Source: Sinomicrobium kalidii (GTDB lineage: Bacteria; Bacteroidota; Bacteroidia; Flavobacteriales; Flavobacteriaceae). Taken from it: a DNA stretch of 64,000 nucleotides. The stretch covers positions 2,542,001 to 2,606,000 of the forward strand of contig NZ_CP089211.1 in NCBI RefSeq assembly GCF_021183825.1, in the 5' to 3' direction. The position numbers were made by a program, and so were the translations under genes. The notes under the pieces are model-generated. The model was given only the letters and a program-made list of their open reading frames with translations. It was not told where the DNA came from and did no database searches. Of the stretch, positions 8,965-19,200 are shown piece by piece (the first letter of the stretch is position 1; each line of letters starts with the position of its first letter).

Positions 8965-11900
8965 TTACCGCTTAATGATCTTTACAGCATTATTTCCGGC
9001 ATGTACCCCGGGAATTTTAATAAAATAGATACCGGGAATGTTATTACCCAGATCAATGGAAAAGTCATTAAGGCCTTTGTTTAAACGGATGTTTTTTCTA
9101 AAAACGCATTGACCGTTACTGTCAAAAACCAGTATCTGGGTTTTAACGCGCCTGTATTCATTCTCTATGTAAACACTTACCGGGCCCGTTACAGGGTTGG
9201 GCCATACATATTTTAAAGTGATCCCGTCGGTTTCGGGAGTAGCTGTCGGATTGCATTTTCCTAACACAGCGCCTTCATACAGCAAATCTTCAACCGCGTT
9301 TTCCGCAATATATATGGTTTGTCCCTTATGGCATAGTACAATTTTGTCTGTATTATTTTTATTGCTTTTTTCGATCACGTTTTCTGTGTATACCATAAAA
9401 TCTTCGGTTGCCGAACATCCCGATCCGTCGGTAACGGTAAGCGTGTAGGTGGTGGTCTCGTTTGCACATACCTGTATATCCCGGGTGGTTTCCCCGGTAT
9501 TCCACGAATAGGAATAATTTCCCGTTCCTCCGGATACCGCGGCAGATAAAGTGGTGCAATTGGCATTTTTATAACCCGTATAGACTTTATTGTCACCTGA
9601 AATGGATATAGTTATGGGGTTAACGGAACATTTGTCCACCCTTACCGTAAGTTTTGGCCTTAAGCCGGTATTGGATGCTTCTTTCGAATAAAATGTAGCA
9701 TCGGTCTTGGCACCCGGGTAGGTAGAACTCAGGTGTAACGACAGGGTTTTGTCGTTTTGGTGTTCCTGAATGGCCTGTTGGGTCACATCCCACGTTACCG
9801 TACCTTCAGAAACTCCTTGTGTGCTGGCGAGTAATCCCCCGGGAGAAGGTTTTCCGTCCCATGTAAGTCCGGATTCATTCCAGTTATCATCTTCGACGGC
9901 CTTGATATCCCAGGAAGTGAGATTGACATCGGTATTGGCCCCTATCAGGGATATCGATAGCCGGGCGTCGACAATATCGCCTTCGATCTGCCCCAGGTCG
10001 AATTTCAGGTAGGATTCCCTGGTATAGGAATCATAGTCGTTTTTTACGACCAGGGCGGTGGATGTGCCGTAATTTTCACTTGAATAAGTACCACCCCTGA
10101 CGAACGAGTCGTCTACAGGTTCCATTTCGTTGGCTATGGTGCTGTCATCAATAGTTAATACCAGAACAGGGGTTATTTCGGGAGTTGTGGCCTCTTTGGA
10201 ATGAAAGACCACGTCTGTGGTTGACCCTGCCACGGTTGAAGCGATCTGCAATGACAGTACGCTGTCCTTTTGGAGTTCTTCGATTACTTTTCGGGATACG
10301 TTCCACTCGGCAGTTCCCCGGGACTGGCCGGGAATACCGGCTATGGTTTCGCTGCTTGGCGGTTTGTTATTCCAGCGGATACTGTTTTCGTCCCATACAT
10401 CGTCATTGACGTACTTTAGTTCCCACTGCGTGGAGGTTACATTGGTGTTTGCACTGGAAACGTATAATTTTAAGGTAGCATCGATGACATTTCCTTCAAT
10501 ATGTCCCAAGTCGAATTTTAAAAATGTTTCCCGGGCGTATGAGGCTCCGTCATTTTTTACGATCAAAACATGGTCTGTTCCGTAGTTGACGTCGGCATAG
10601 GTTCCGTCACGTACATATGCGTCGTCTGTAGGTGTAACTCCGACCGCTGTACCGGGTTTCGGGACATACACAGGGGTTTCGCTGTTAACGGTAAACAATT
10701 TGCCTGACCCTGCATATTCCCCGGCGGGCATTTCGCAGGCCAGGTGCCGGGTTTTTTCAATTGCGGGAAAATCGGTATATACATTGATCAGGGATTGCCT
10801 TTGGCCGGGGTCTGCTATGTCTACGGTTACTTCGGGAGATCCGAGGTCTTTCAGTATCATTACGCAGGGCTTGTCTACCGTTATTTTTACGGAATCCTGT
10901 TCGTAGGTCCCTGCGGAATAAAAGGCTATTTGAAGGACGCCAAGGATTTCGTGCCGTACCGCCTGGATATTCCCGTTGTTTTCAATAATGCTGATGTTAT
11001 CCGGGTTGTAGGCTTCGACTTCGGCCTGTGTTTCTTTGCCCGGTACAACGATATAGGCATAGGAAGCACCGGAGGGCTGGGTTCCGTGGTTTATCCACAT
11101 CGTAAAAACGTCTTCGGAAACCGGATCGGAGGTATAGGAGTTATTAATACTGCCCCAGCTTCCTGTCCGGGTCTGGTTCCTGATGTTCAGTTTTCCTTTT
11201 TCGGGAAAAAAATAGGCCACTTTATCGTGAAACACCCAGTCTGCCGCGTTCTCATAGCTATGTGTTCCCGGCTGAAGCTGTGTAATACTTCCGTTTTGAG
11301 CTATGGTGATGTTTCCGTCGAGCCATGCCTGATTGACGGTTGTCAATATGGGTTCGGTTGCTGTGGCATTGATCCCTGCCCCCAGACAAACGACTTCTTC
11401 CCCGAAAAAAAACCATCCTTTTTTAGCTTGTACACCGTATTCATCGAGGGCGAATACTTTGGTGCCATAGGAGTTGTCAGAGACTCCCCCGGTAAAAGCG
11501 GAGGTTCCGGGGACCTGCCATTGCCGTCTTAGCGGGATGGTTTCCAGTTCCGGAGCGGTTACCCCGGGGATCTTGTTCCATTCCCATACCGGAAAAATGT
11601 TGTAATGTTCGTCCCCGTCCACCCTTATATTGGTAGCGCCGTCTGATAAAAAATATCCCTTGAGGTTCTCCCCGTTACCGTTTTCTGTTTTGGAAGTACG
11701 GGTAGAGGCTGTCCTTACCGAAAACGAATACCCGGGACTGTTATACAGGGCATAGTCCGACCGCCAGTATTGTGTATGCGATCCGGTTACCTGATAACCC
11801 GGGTCTTCCACACCTTTCAAACGGGCAATGATCTGGTCGTATTCCGCAATATGTGCGGGGTCTATATCCTTGAGTTTTTCAAGGGTACCTGCAAATCCCG

Positions 11901-12786
11901 AGGAGAGCAGGTTGTTCTTTCGGCTTATTGACCTTCCGTTCACACTAAAATCCATATACTTTCCCCGAATGACCTTTGCATAGGTGTTGAATATGAAATT
12001 TGTAAGAATATCCAGTTTTGATCCCGTAAGGGCATAGGAGGTGCCGGCGAGATAGGTGGCTACCTTTACCGTGGTATTCACAAAAACGGTCCCGTAACCC
12101 GAAATGTAGAGCTGAGGCCCGTGTTGCTGGTAGGAATAATCGTGTTGTACTCCTTCTGCTGTTGTAAGGGTCAACGGATAAAACGATTCATCGATACCGG
12201 TTTGCAGGACCTGGTTATCAGCGATAAGGCATCCCCTGTATATGTAATGCAGGGCAATGTCCAGCTTGTTGGCCCCGGCCTGTTTTGTGGGGTCGCCACG
12301 GTTCATTTGTGTGATGAGATTGTTTTCCAGTGTACTGTCAATCGGAACATGTCCGTTCCTTAGGGTAATTAGTATAAGTCCCAAACGTTGGGGGCAGGCA
12401 ATTTGATTGTACCACCAGTTATCACTTTTGGGATCGCTGTTGTCCCAAAGCGTAAGGGCAGACTCAATGGATGCATGAAGACTATTGTCCTGATAATAGC
12501 TGCTCCCGGAAGTGGTATATGCATTGACCATATGGATGAGCCTGTCCAGATGTGCCACCGGTTTCCAATCGGTAAAAGATGTTTGTGTATAATCCAGGTC
12601 CGGCCAGGAACCGTCTTCATTGAGATCTGAAAGAAGGTCTGTAACGGTATTGTCCAAAGCGGCAATATCGGTGATCTTGTTTTCCTCCCGTATTTGCTGC
12701 ATAATAACCTCAAAGTCTGTTTGCGCATATGCAATAAATGAAAAGGGGAGCAGGATTAAAATGATAAAAGTGTAATTTTTTTTCAT
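8965..12786 (-). CDS. Secreted PL8 glycosaminoglycan lyase (chondroitin/hyaluronan type) with two DNRLRE domains and T9SS tail
   Basis: The 1273-residue lyase has a signal peptide (1-21), an alpha-toroid PL8 domain (about 25-370), and beta-sandwich domains to about 700. H222, Y231, R285 and R289 sit at the same relative spacing as the catalytic H225, Y234, R288 and R292 of Pedobacter chondroitin AC lyase; NWWYNQIACPQR and GANKLD are further PL8 signatures. Two tandem repeats of about 167 residues (715-885 and 886-1052) resemble DNRLRE/CBM-like sandwich domains. A SprB-like/Ig-like module (1053-1135) and a type IX secretion sorting domain (from YVWPNPVTGP, about 1191-1273, ending KIIKR) follow. 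Export to the surface or medium makes it the likely first enzyme on chondroitin or hyaluronan. Chondroitin versus hyaluronan preference cannot be told. Confidence 0.92.
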   Translation of the reverse strand: MKKNYTFIILILLPFSFIAYAQTDFEVIMQQIREENKITDIAALDNTVTDLLSDLNEDGSWPDLDYTQTSFTDWKPVAHLDRLIHMVNAYTTSGSSYYQDNSLHASIESALTLWDNSDPKSDNWWYNQIACPQRLGLILITLRNGHVPIDSTLENNLITQMNRGDPTKQAGANKLDIALHYIYRGCLIADNQVLQTGIDESFYPLTLTTAEGVQHDYSYQQHGPQLYISGYGTVFVNTTVKVATYLAGTSYALTGSKLDILTNFIFNTYAKVIRGKYMDFSVNGRSISRKNNLLSSGFAGTLEKLKDIDPAHIAEYDQIIARLKGVEDPGYQVTGSHTQYWRSDYALYNSPGYSFSVRTASTRTSKTENGNGENLKGYFLSDGATNIRVDGDEHYNIFPVWEWNKIPGVTAPELETIPLRRQWQVPGTSAFTGGVSDNSYGTKVFALDEYGVQAKKGWFFFGEEVVCLGAGINATATEPILTTVNQAWLDGNITIAQNGSITQLQPGTHSYENAADWVFHDKVAYFFPEKGKLNIRNQTRTGSWGSINNSYTSDPVSEDVFTMWINHGTQPSGASYAYIVVPGKETQAEVEAYNPDNISIIENNGNIQAVRHEILGVLQIAFYSAGTYEQDSVKITVDKPCVMILKDLGSPEVTVDIADPGQRQSLINVYTDFPAIEKTRHLACEMPAGEYAGSGKLFTVNSETPVYVPKPGTAVGVTPTDDAYVRDGTYADVNYGTDHVLIVKNDGASYARETFLKFDLGHIEGNVIDATLKLYVSSANTNVTSTQWELKYVNDDVWDENSIRWNNKPPSSETIAGIPGQSRGTAEWNVSRKVIEELQKDSVLSLQIASTVAGSTTDVVFHSKEATTPEITPVLVLTIDDSTIANEMEPVDDSFVRGGTYSSENYGTSTALVVKNDYDSYTRESYLKFDLGQIEGDIVDARLSISLIGANTDVNLTSWDIKAVEDDNWNESGLTWDGKPSPGGLLASTQGVSEGTVTWDVTQQAIQEHQNDKTLSLHLSSTYPGAKTDATFYSKEASNTGLRPKLTVRVDKCSVNPITISISGDNKVYTGYKNANCTTLSAAVSGGTGNYSYSWNTGETTRDIQVCANETTTYTLTVTDGSGCSATEDFMVYTENVIEKSNKNNTDKIVLCHKGQTIYIAENAVEDLLYEGAVLGKCNPTATPETDGITLKYVWPNPVTGPVSVYIENEYRRVKTQILVFDSNGQCVFRKNIRLNKGLNDFSIDLGNNIPGIYFIKIPGVHAGNNAVKIIKR

Positions 12787-12820
12787 TCCTTATATTTTTT
12801 CGGTTAAGTATGACGTATTG

Positions 12821-12857
12821 AAACAGCAGGTGCTTTCTTTTTAAAACACCCGCTGTT
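12821..12857 (-). other. Hairpin between metallopeptidase and PL8 genes
   Basis: AAACAGCAGGTG and CACCCGCTGTTT form a 12-base stem with one mismatch in the 121-base gap. No T-run follows on the minus strand. It could slow transcription or mark an mRNA 3' end, lowering or separating expression of the lyase genes from susCD. Confidence 0.4.
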
Positions 12858-12907
12858 TTGTAAAAAACAAACTAACTCACTTGTAAAACTTGCGGGTTTG
12901 TTCCCTG

Positions 12908-14497
12908 CTAATCCGTATAGGCCCCTATTTCTGCCAGATGCGTATACCTAAAGCCTCCGTAGCCATTGGCAGTAACAAGCTTCATATATCTTACCGATTC
13001 CGTTGAAGGGAGCTCGATGTACTGCCAGCTGGTTTGTTTTTTTAAAGTATAGGTTCCCTGGCTGGTCCAGTTTACATTGTCATTACTTGTAAAAACTTCA
13101 CAATCCTTAATGGCACCGTTGAGATTGGACCTGTTTAAGAAAGCAAATCCGGTAACGGTAGTTGGTGCTCCCATGTCCAGAACGAAATGATGCGGGTGGT
13201 CGGGCAGGGTCTGCTTCCACTCCGTATGCCATATGGTAGACTGATCTCCGTCTAACATTTTGCCGGCAGCACCGGTGTCTTCTTCACTGTCGGCATCGAT
13301 AATGTTCCAGCCGTCCCTGCTGAGTAGTTCTTTAATAACAATATCGTCCAGTTGCGGGATTCCGTTTATAAACTCATACTGGAAAGAATATGTTTTCCAG
13401 CTGCCGTTTTCGTGATAAAAACGGATCCTCAGTTGATAATCGCCTTCCGATTTGTAAAAGTCGGAAAGGGGAGATTCCACATGAAAAGTGTCTCCGTCTG
13501 GTTTCACCGTCCAGGTGGGAGCATCGTAATCCTTATTTCCTCCGGATGGAGCCGGGTCGTGATAGAAATTGATATCGGTTACGGCATAATTGCTGGTAAA
13601 CCGGCCATCGATGATGATGTTGCCGTTTTCAAATCTTGCATCCAGTTTTTCCAGGTCGTGATCTACGGCGCCGTACCAGTCCGGTCTTTCCACTTTACTG
13701 AATGTTTGTGAGTTGGCAAATGTCGCTGCCGAAGCTGCAGTAATAAATGTGGGCGATTTGCCGTAGGTGTGGTTTCCGCTCCCCATTAAGGCGGTTCCCA
13801 ATGTAGGCTGTTCGCTTTTTCTTTCCTTGTTGTGCGGAGCGTTGAGGCCGTGTCCCAATTCGTGTATTAACCCTCCGATCCATTTGGTGGCGAGGTTTCC
13901 GTATGCGTCGTCCTGTCCCAGATACTTAACATCCATATACGGATAATCCAGAGCAAAGCAATATTTGCCCAGTCCGTAGAAAGGCACTCCTCCCGGGTTT
14001 AACGGATCGCCGGAACGCGAAGGAACGATAACCAGCGTATGTTCACTTTTTTTACGGTGCTTGTTTCCGGCAAAGTATTGTTCTATTTCCGAGATTATCC
14101 TGGATCCACCGCCGGAATACGAATAATAATCCTGGCCGTATTCTCCCCTGACGGTATCTATATTTAACAGGTTTTCTGTCAAAAGGGCCAGGCCGAAGGA
14201 CGTCCGTCCGAAACCTTCCCTTTCCAGGTTTTCGGCAAAAAAATCTTGGGTCTGCAGCAGTAAGGTACTGATACGACGTTTAAAATCGGCAAAAGGTTCT
14301 ACATCCTGAGGCAAAAAATAAATGACGTTGAGCTTGTAGGGTTGTGTACTGAACTCGTTATCAAATGTCGGCCGACCGGTAGTCAGGTTATCGGAAGTGA
14401 GTTCGGCTTCGGAAGCATTGAACTGGTCTTTGGAGCAGCCTGCAAAGGCCGCTGCAATAAAAGACAGCGCGATTAACTTTTTTTTCATGGTTTTCAT
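12908..14497 (-). CDS. Lipoprotein zinc metallopeptidase with C-terminal F5/8-type (discoidin) domain
   Basis: I chose the ATG at 14497 (MKTMKKKLIALSFIAAAFAGC), which gives a 529-residue lipoprotein with lipobox FAGC; the frame is open upstream to another ATG at 14551. The acylated Cys is followed by SKDQ, similar to surface lipoprotein export signals of Bacteroidota. The zinc site is HELGHGLNAPHN (His 212, 216 and 222), an HExxHxxxxxH metzincin-like spacing with Asn where Gly is usual. The C-terminal 135 or so residues form an F5/8 type C/CBM32-like sandwich that binds sugars in many carbohydrate loci. I do not recognise the exact peptidase family. Its place between susD and the PL8 gene suggests it cuts proteoglycan core or linked proteins outside the cell, which is inference. 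Confidence 0.8.
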   Translation of the reverse strand: MKTMKKKLIALSFIAAAFAGCSKDQFNASEAELTSDNLTTGRPTFDNEFSTQPYKLNVIYFLPQDVEPFADFKRRISTLLLQTQDFFAENLEREGFGRTSFGLALLTENLLNIDTVRGEYGQDYYSYSGGGSRIISEIEQYFAGNKHRKKSEHTLVIVPSRSGDPLNPGGVPFYGLGKYCFALDYPYMDVKYLGQDDAYGNLATKWIGGLIHELGHGLNAPHNKERKSEQPTLGTALMGSGNHTYGKSPTFITAASAATFANSQTFSKVERPDWYGAVDHDLEKLDARFENGNIIIDGRFTSNYAVTDINFYHDPAPSGGNKDYDAPTWTVKPDGDTFHVESPLSDFYKSEGDYQLRIRFYHENGSWKTYSFQYEFINGIPQLDDIVIKELLSRDGWNIIDADSEEDTGAAGKMLDGDQSTIWHTEWKQTLPDHPHHFVLDMGAPTTVTGFAFLNRSNLNGAIKDCEVFTSNDNVNWTSQGTYTLKKQTSWQYIELPSTESVRYMKLVTANGYGGFRYTHLAEIGAYTD

Positions 14498-14528
14498 TTT
14501 ATGGGTTTTGTTGGTTTTATAGGGATAA

Positions 14529-14554
14529 ACCATGCTACCCGGAGGCAGCATGGT
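14529..14554 (-). other. Stem-loop in the susD-metallopeptidase gap
   Basis: ACCATGCT and AGCATGGT form a perfect 8-base stem around a 10-base loop just past the susD stop codon. On the minus strand a short T-run (TTTATCCC) follows. It is likely a partial terminator or mRNA-end hairpin that keeps susCD transcripts more abundant than the downstream genes. Confidence 0.45.
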
Positions 14555-14565
14555 CTATATGTTTT

Positions 14566-16206
14566 TTACCATCCGGGGTTTTGTTCGAGGTTGGGGTTTA
14601 ATCCCAGCTGATCTGTCGGTAAGGGGAACAGGTAGTCCTTTGACGGGTCGAATTCCCTTAAACCGGCGTCCTGTAGCAGGATATTGCCATTCTCATCAAA
14701 ATTGATACTGCTCATTTCTTCTTCGCTCAAATTGAAATCGTCAAATACCTTGTTCCCCAATACGGGTTTTGGAAGTTCGGTTTCTGCCGTTTTCCATCGT
14801 ATAAGGTCCCAGTACCTGAAGCCTTCCAGTGCCAGTTCAACCCTTCTTTCCCTGCGTATCTCTTCGCGTATGTCCAGTCCGTTTGCAGTAACAAAGGCAT
14901 TGGTCAAGGCCGGGAGGTTTACGCTGGGTCTTGCCCTGAGTTTGTTTATTGACATGTCCAGATCGCTGTCACTTATCTCGTTTTCCAGTTCGTAGGTGGC
15001 TTCGGCATAATTGAGTAATACTTCGGCATACCTTATAACAGCTCTGTCGATATAGGACCTTGAAACCTGCCAGTCATCCAGTTTGGCATACCTCCTGTTG
15101 GCAAACCCGGTGCGTTGAAAATTAAGGTCCGGAACGTTAAATACCGGGTTGGTACCTATATATTCATCTCCCCTCTTGAAGAAGGTGGCGCGCATTCTGG
15201 GGTCCCGGTCTTTAAAAACCTCAACGGTTGTGGCGGGCTCTTCATACATAGGAGATTTGTTTATGGGGAGTCCGTCTTCCATTAAATAGGAATCGGCCAG
15301 GGCTTTGGTGGGATTTGCCGCACCTGTTTCCAGGTACCTTTGCGCATTGTGATAACTGATGGACTCTTCTATACTTTGCCCGTACTGGCGTACCAGTATG
15401 TTCTCTTTATTTTCCGGGCCTTCTCCCTCATATTGAAAGAGATCGAAATATTCGGGGAACAGTTCATGTTCTCCGGATTCTATTACGGCTTTGGCTGCCT
15501 GTTGAGCGATAGCCAGGTGTTTCCGGGCATCTCCGTAGTTGTGAAATTTGGCCCTGGTGCCTTCAAATAAAGCTATTCTCGACTTAAAGGCCAGTGCTGC
15601 GGTGGAAGTCACCCGTCCGTATTCTTCCGAACTTTGCTCACCGGGTGATCTTAGTCTGGAAGCGGCAAAATCCAGGTCTTCATAGATTGCTGTTAATATT
15701 TCCTCGCGCGATGCCCTGGGGTCCTGTAATTCAGGGGCATTTTCATCCAGTGTCTTTAAGATCAAAGGAACCCCTCCGTAGCGTTTGAGCAGGTTAAAGT
15801 AGTTCCAGGCCCTGAAGAACCGGGCTTCGGCCACATATAAATCCACAATGTTGGCTTCCACGCCGGCATCTAAGACCTTTTGCGATTTTTCCATGATGTT
15901 GTTGGCCCTCCTTATTCCGGTATATTGATCGCCGTAATAGCTATCGGAGGAAGGGGTTAACCTGCTGCCGTCACTGATAGAGTTGGGGCTTGTTCCGTAG
16001 GCATCATCAGACCATGTGTCTTGTGTATCGGGCAGCCCGGGTAATTGGTGATACAAAACGTTAGTTGCCCCTTTAAGGTCACCTTCGTTGTTCCAAAAAG
16101 CCGGATCGGTAATTGCTGTTTCCGGAATGCGATCTACTTCACAGGAGGTTATAAGTACAAGCACTATACCCGCCCATATTGTTCTTATTTTATTATTTAT
16201 TGTCAT
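14566..16206 (-). CDS. SusD/RagB family surface glycan-binding lipoprotein
   Basis: The 546-residue lipoprotein has a signal peptide with Cys at position 22 (VLITSC) and the SusD helical TPR framework, including FWNNEGDLKGATNVLYHQLPG and the closing DYLFPLPTDQL...NPNLEQNPGW that marks nearly every SusD homologue. It sits as a lid on the SusC channel at the cell surface and hands oligosaccharides to it. The gene begins 18 bases after susC. Given the PL8, PL12-like and GH88 neighbours, the ligand is probably a glycosaminoglycan oligosaccharide. Confidence 0.95.
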   Translation of the reverse strand: MTINNKIRTIWAGIVLVLITSCEVDRIPETAITDPAFWNNEGDLKGATNVLYHQLPGLPDTQDTWSDDAYGTSPNSISDGSRLTPSSDSYYGDQYTGIRRANNIMEKSQKVLDAGVEANIVDLYVAEARFFRAWNYFNLLKRYGGVPLILKTLDENAPELQDPRASREEILTAIYEDLDFAASRLRSPGEQSSEEYGRVTSTAALAFKSRIALFEGTRAKFHNYGDARKHLAIAQQAAKAVIESGEHELFPEYFDLFQYEGEGPENKENILVRQYGQSIEESISYHNAQRYLETGAANPTKALADSYLMEDGLPINKSPMYEEPATTVEVFKDRDPRMRATFFKRGDEYIGTNPVFNVPDLNFQRTGFANRRYAKLDDWQVSRSYIDRAVIRYAEVLLNYAEATYELENEISDSDLDMSINKLRARPSVNLPALTNAFVTANGLDIREEIRRERRVELALEGFRYWDLIRWKTAETELPKPVLGNKVFDDFNLSEEEMSSINFDENGNILLQDAGLREFDPSKDYLFPLPTDQLGLNPNLEQNPGW

Positions 16207-16224
16207 AACTGTGCTTTTAAACCA

Positions 16225-19200
16225 TTAAAAAGATATGTTAACTCCAAAAGCGATTGAACCTGTTAAGGGGTAATCGGCATGAACCCTGTTCTTCTGTTCC
16301 GGGTCCAGGACACCGTCGAACACACCCAGCTTTGTAAATGTGGCTATATTTTCTGCCGAACAATAAAGCCTTACATTGGAAAGTGCCATTTTTTCGAGGT
16401 ATTTCTGCGGAATGGAGTATCCGAACTGAATATTTTTGATCCTTAAATAGGCTGCATTTAGTACCCATCGGTCAGACGGAACGAAATTTTGATCGCCTCC
16501 GATATACGGTCTCGGGAAAGCGGCATCGGGATTGTCCGGGGTGTAATAATCGGCGTGGATCGCCATGGGTTGTATCCATGAATACCGCAATGGCTGGGAA
16601 ACATATCTGGAGGGGATGATATTCCTTTTGCCCACGCCCTGTAAAAATATGCTGAAGTCTATATTTTTCCAGTTGGCATTGGCTGTTATACCGTAAAGAT
16701 ATCTTTGCTGGGTACTGCCGAGGGCCACGAGGTCTCCGTGATCTTCTACGGTTCCTCCCCCGGGATTGATTTTTCCGTCACCGTTCTGATCTACATATGC
16801 TATATCTCCTATTCCCGTTCTGTTGTTATAAAATGGTGCGGCATCCAGTTGTTCCTGGGTTTCTATGTACCCGGGTACGGTTTCATAGCCCCAGATGGTG
16901 TTCAGTTCATGGCCTGTTATTTTGCCGTTAACGCCTTCTCCTACCAGGTTGTATCCTTCCCCGTATTCTATAAGTTCGTTTTGATTGTCAGACACGTTAA
17001 CTCCGATACTGAAGTTAAAATCGTCTCCTATCTGGTCCCTGTAGGTCACGGCGGCTTCCCAACCCCAGCTTTTGAGCTCTCCTGCGTTTGTTCTCGGCGG
17101 GGCTATTCCAAGGGTTGCCGGGCGTCTTATCTGCACCAGCATATTGTTGTTTGTTTTGGTATAATAATCAAAACTTCCTGTGATCTTGTTTCGCAATATT
17201 CCGAAATCAAAACCGAAATCGGTTGTTTCTATGGTTTCCCATCCCAGGGATGACGAAGGTAAAGAGCCCTGGTAGAAGTAGGTGGTCCTGTCTTCCGATT
17301 CGCCCATAACCAAATTATTTCCACTACTGATAAGAGGCAGATAATCATAATAACCAATGATATCAGCGTTTGCATTCCCTAACTGCCCCCATGAAAACCT
17401 GGGCTTGAATTGAGAGATAAAAGGCAATGCACTTTCAAACCATCCTTCTTTGTGCATGTTCCAACCGGCGGATGCGGAATAGAACCACTTTGTTCTTTCC
17501 CCGGGTGCCAGCCTGGAGCTTTCATCCGACCTGATGGTGGCCTCAAGGAGGTATTTATCGTCAAAACTATAATTGAAACGGCCGAGTATGGACTGGTTGG
17601 CAAATTCAATTAATCCTTCTCCCACGGTCTCAGATCCTTGTTCTGCAAGTTCCAGTGTTGGCAGATCATTACTTACCAGGCTGCTAACGGATGCATTAAA
17701 GGAGGATGACCGGTAACTTTCCCACTGATATCCTGCCAGCACGTGAAATTTATGTTTTTCTGCCAGGGTCAGGTCATAATCAACGAGGAACTGGAAGTTA
17801 TCTGTGGTTCTCGTCCTGGTGTACCTGTAATAATTGTTGGGCCTGTTGAGGTAATAGGTGGGCTGGGAATCGTCCAGATCCCATAATTCAACAGTACGCC
17901 TGAATTGTGTATAGTCTTTCCGGTCTACCTGTCTTCCGTATATGGTTTTGAGCTGTAATCCTTTGATAAAATCTTTTGCGGTGAGTGTGAATATACCGTT
18001 TAACTCGTCATAATTGTCGTCCTGATATCCACCTTCCTTTAAGTAGGCATAGGTGTTATTTCCGGAAGTACCGGCCCCGCCGAAAAGTTTTCCATCAGGA
18101 GTGTGAATGGGGAAACGCAACCTGGCCTGGTACACTTGTTGTAACAATCCGTATCCGCTGACGCCTATTGCCGGCCTGTCCTTGCCTTCTACAGAATAGC
18201 TTAATTTTGTGTCAAAGTTGAGGTGCTTTGTGATTTCCGCATTTACGTTGGAACGCAGGTTCCATCTCTTGTACCCGTCGGGGCCTACTTTAAAAATCCC
18301 TTCCTGATCCAGGTAGCCTGCCGAAAAAAGGTACCTGATCTTTTCCGATCCACCACTGACATTGAGGTTATGAGACTGCATAAAATACTGGTCCCTCAAA
18401 ATCTGGTCCCTGATACTTTGCTGGTTGTAGGTCCTGTATTTATTGGGATTATTGGGGTCTGTCACGAATTCGATTCCGTTCCTGATGTTTTCCAGGTCGA
18501 ATTCGCTGTATTCCAGACCTACGCCGGCATTGGCCCTGGCCAGATTGGAATATTCCGCTTCTTCCAGTAATGAAAGTCTTTCCGGAACATTCAGGGCCCA
18601 TTGTACGGTCATCCTGCCGTCATAGTCCACTACCATCTTCCCTTCTTTACCTATTTTGGTGTTTACGAGGATAACACCTCCGGCAGCCCGTGCTCCGTAG
18701 ATGGCTGCAGCAGCGGCATCTTTTAGTACGGTGACCGATTCTATGTCGTCGGGATTAAGTCTTTGCAAAGGTGCGAGTGAAGGCATTGAAACCCCGTCGA
18801 GTACCAGAAGCGGGTCAACCGAACCGTTTGCCGAGGATACTCCTCTTATTTGTATGCTGAGGTTTTCATCGCCGGGCTGTCCGGATGTCCGGGTAATATT
18901 AAGCCCGGGAGCCGTACCCTGTAACGCGTTGATGGCATTGGTCACAGGCCTGTTTTCAATGGATTTTGATGTAATTGTGGATACTGCCGAGGTCATGGAA
19001 GCCTTTTTCTGTGTTCCGTAGCCCACAACGACAACTTCTTCAAGTTTGGAAACGTCTTCTTTAAGGCTTGCATTTAAAATGGTTTGTCCGTTGACCGGTA
19101 CTTCCCGGGTAACAAACCCCATATAGCTGAATACCAATGTTGCATTATCTCCGGGAACGGAAACCTCATAGTTGCCGTCAAAATCTGTAGCTGTCCCGGT

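Noticed and set aside
10744..11532. Long open frame antisense to the PL8 gene (262 codons)
   Set aside because: It mirrors codon structure of the PL8 gene, has no domain, and the sense frame has conserved catalytic residues.
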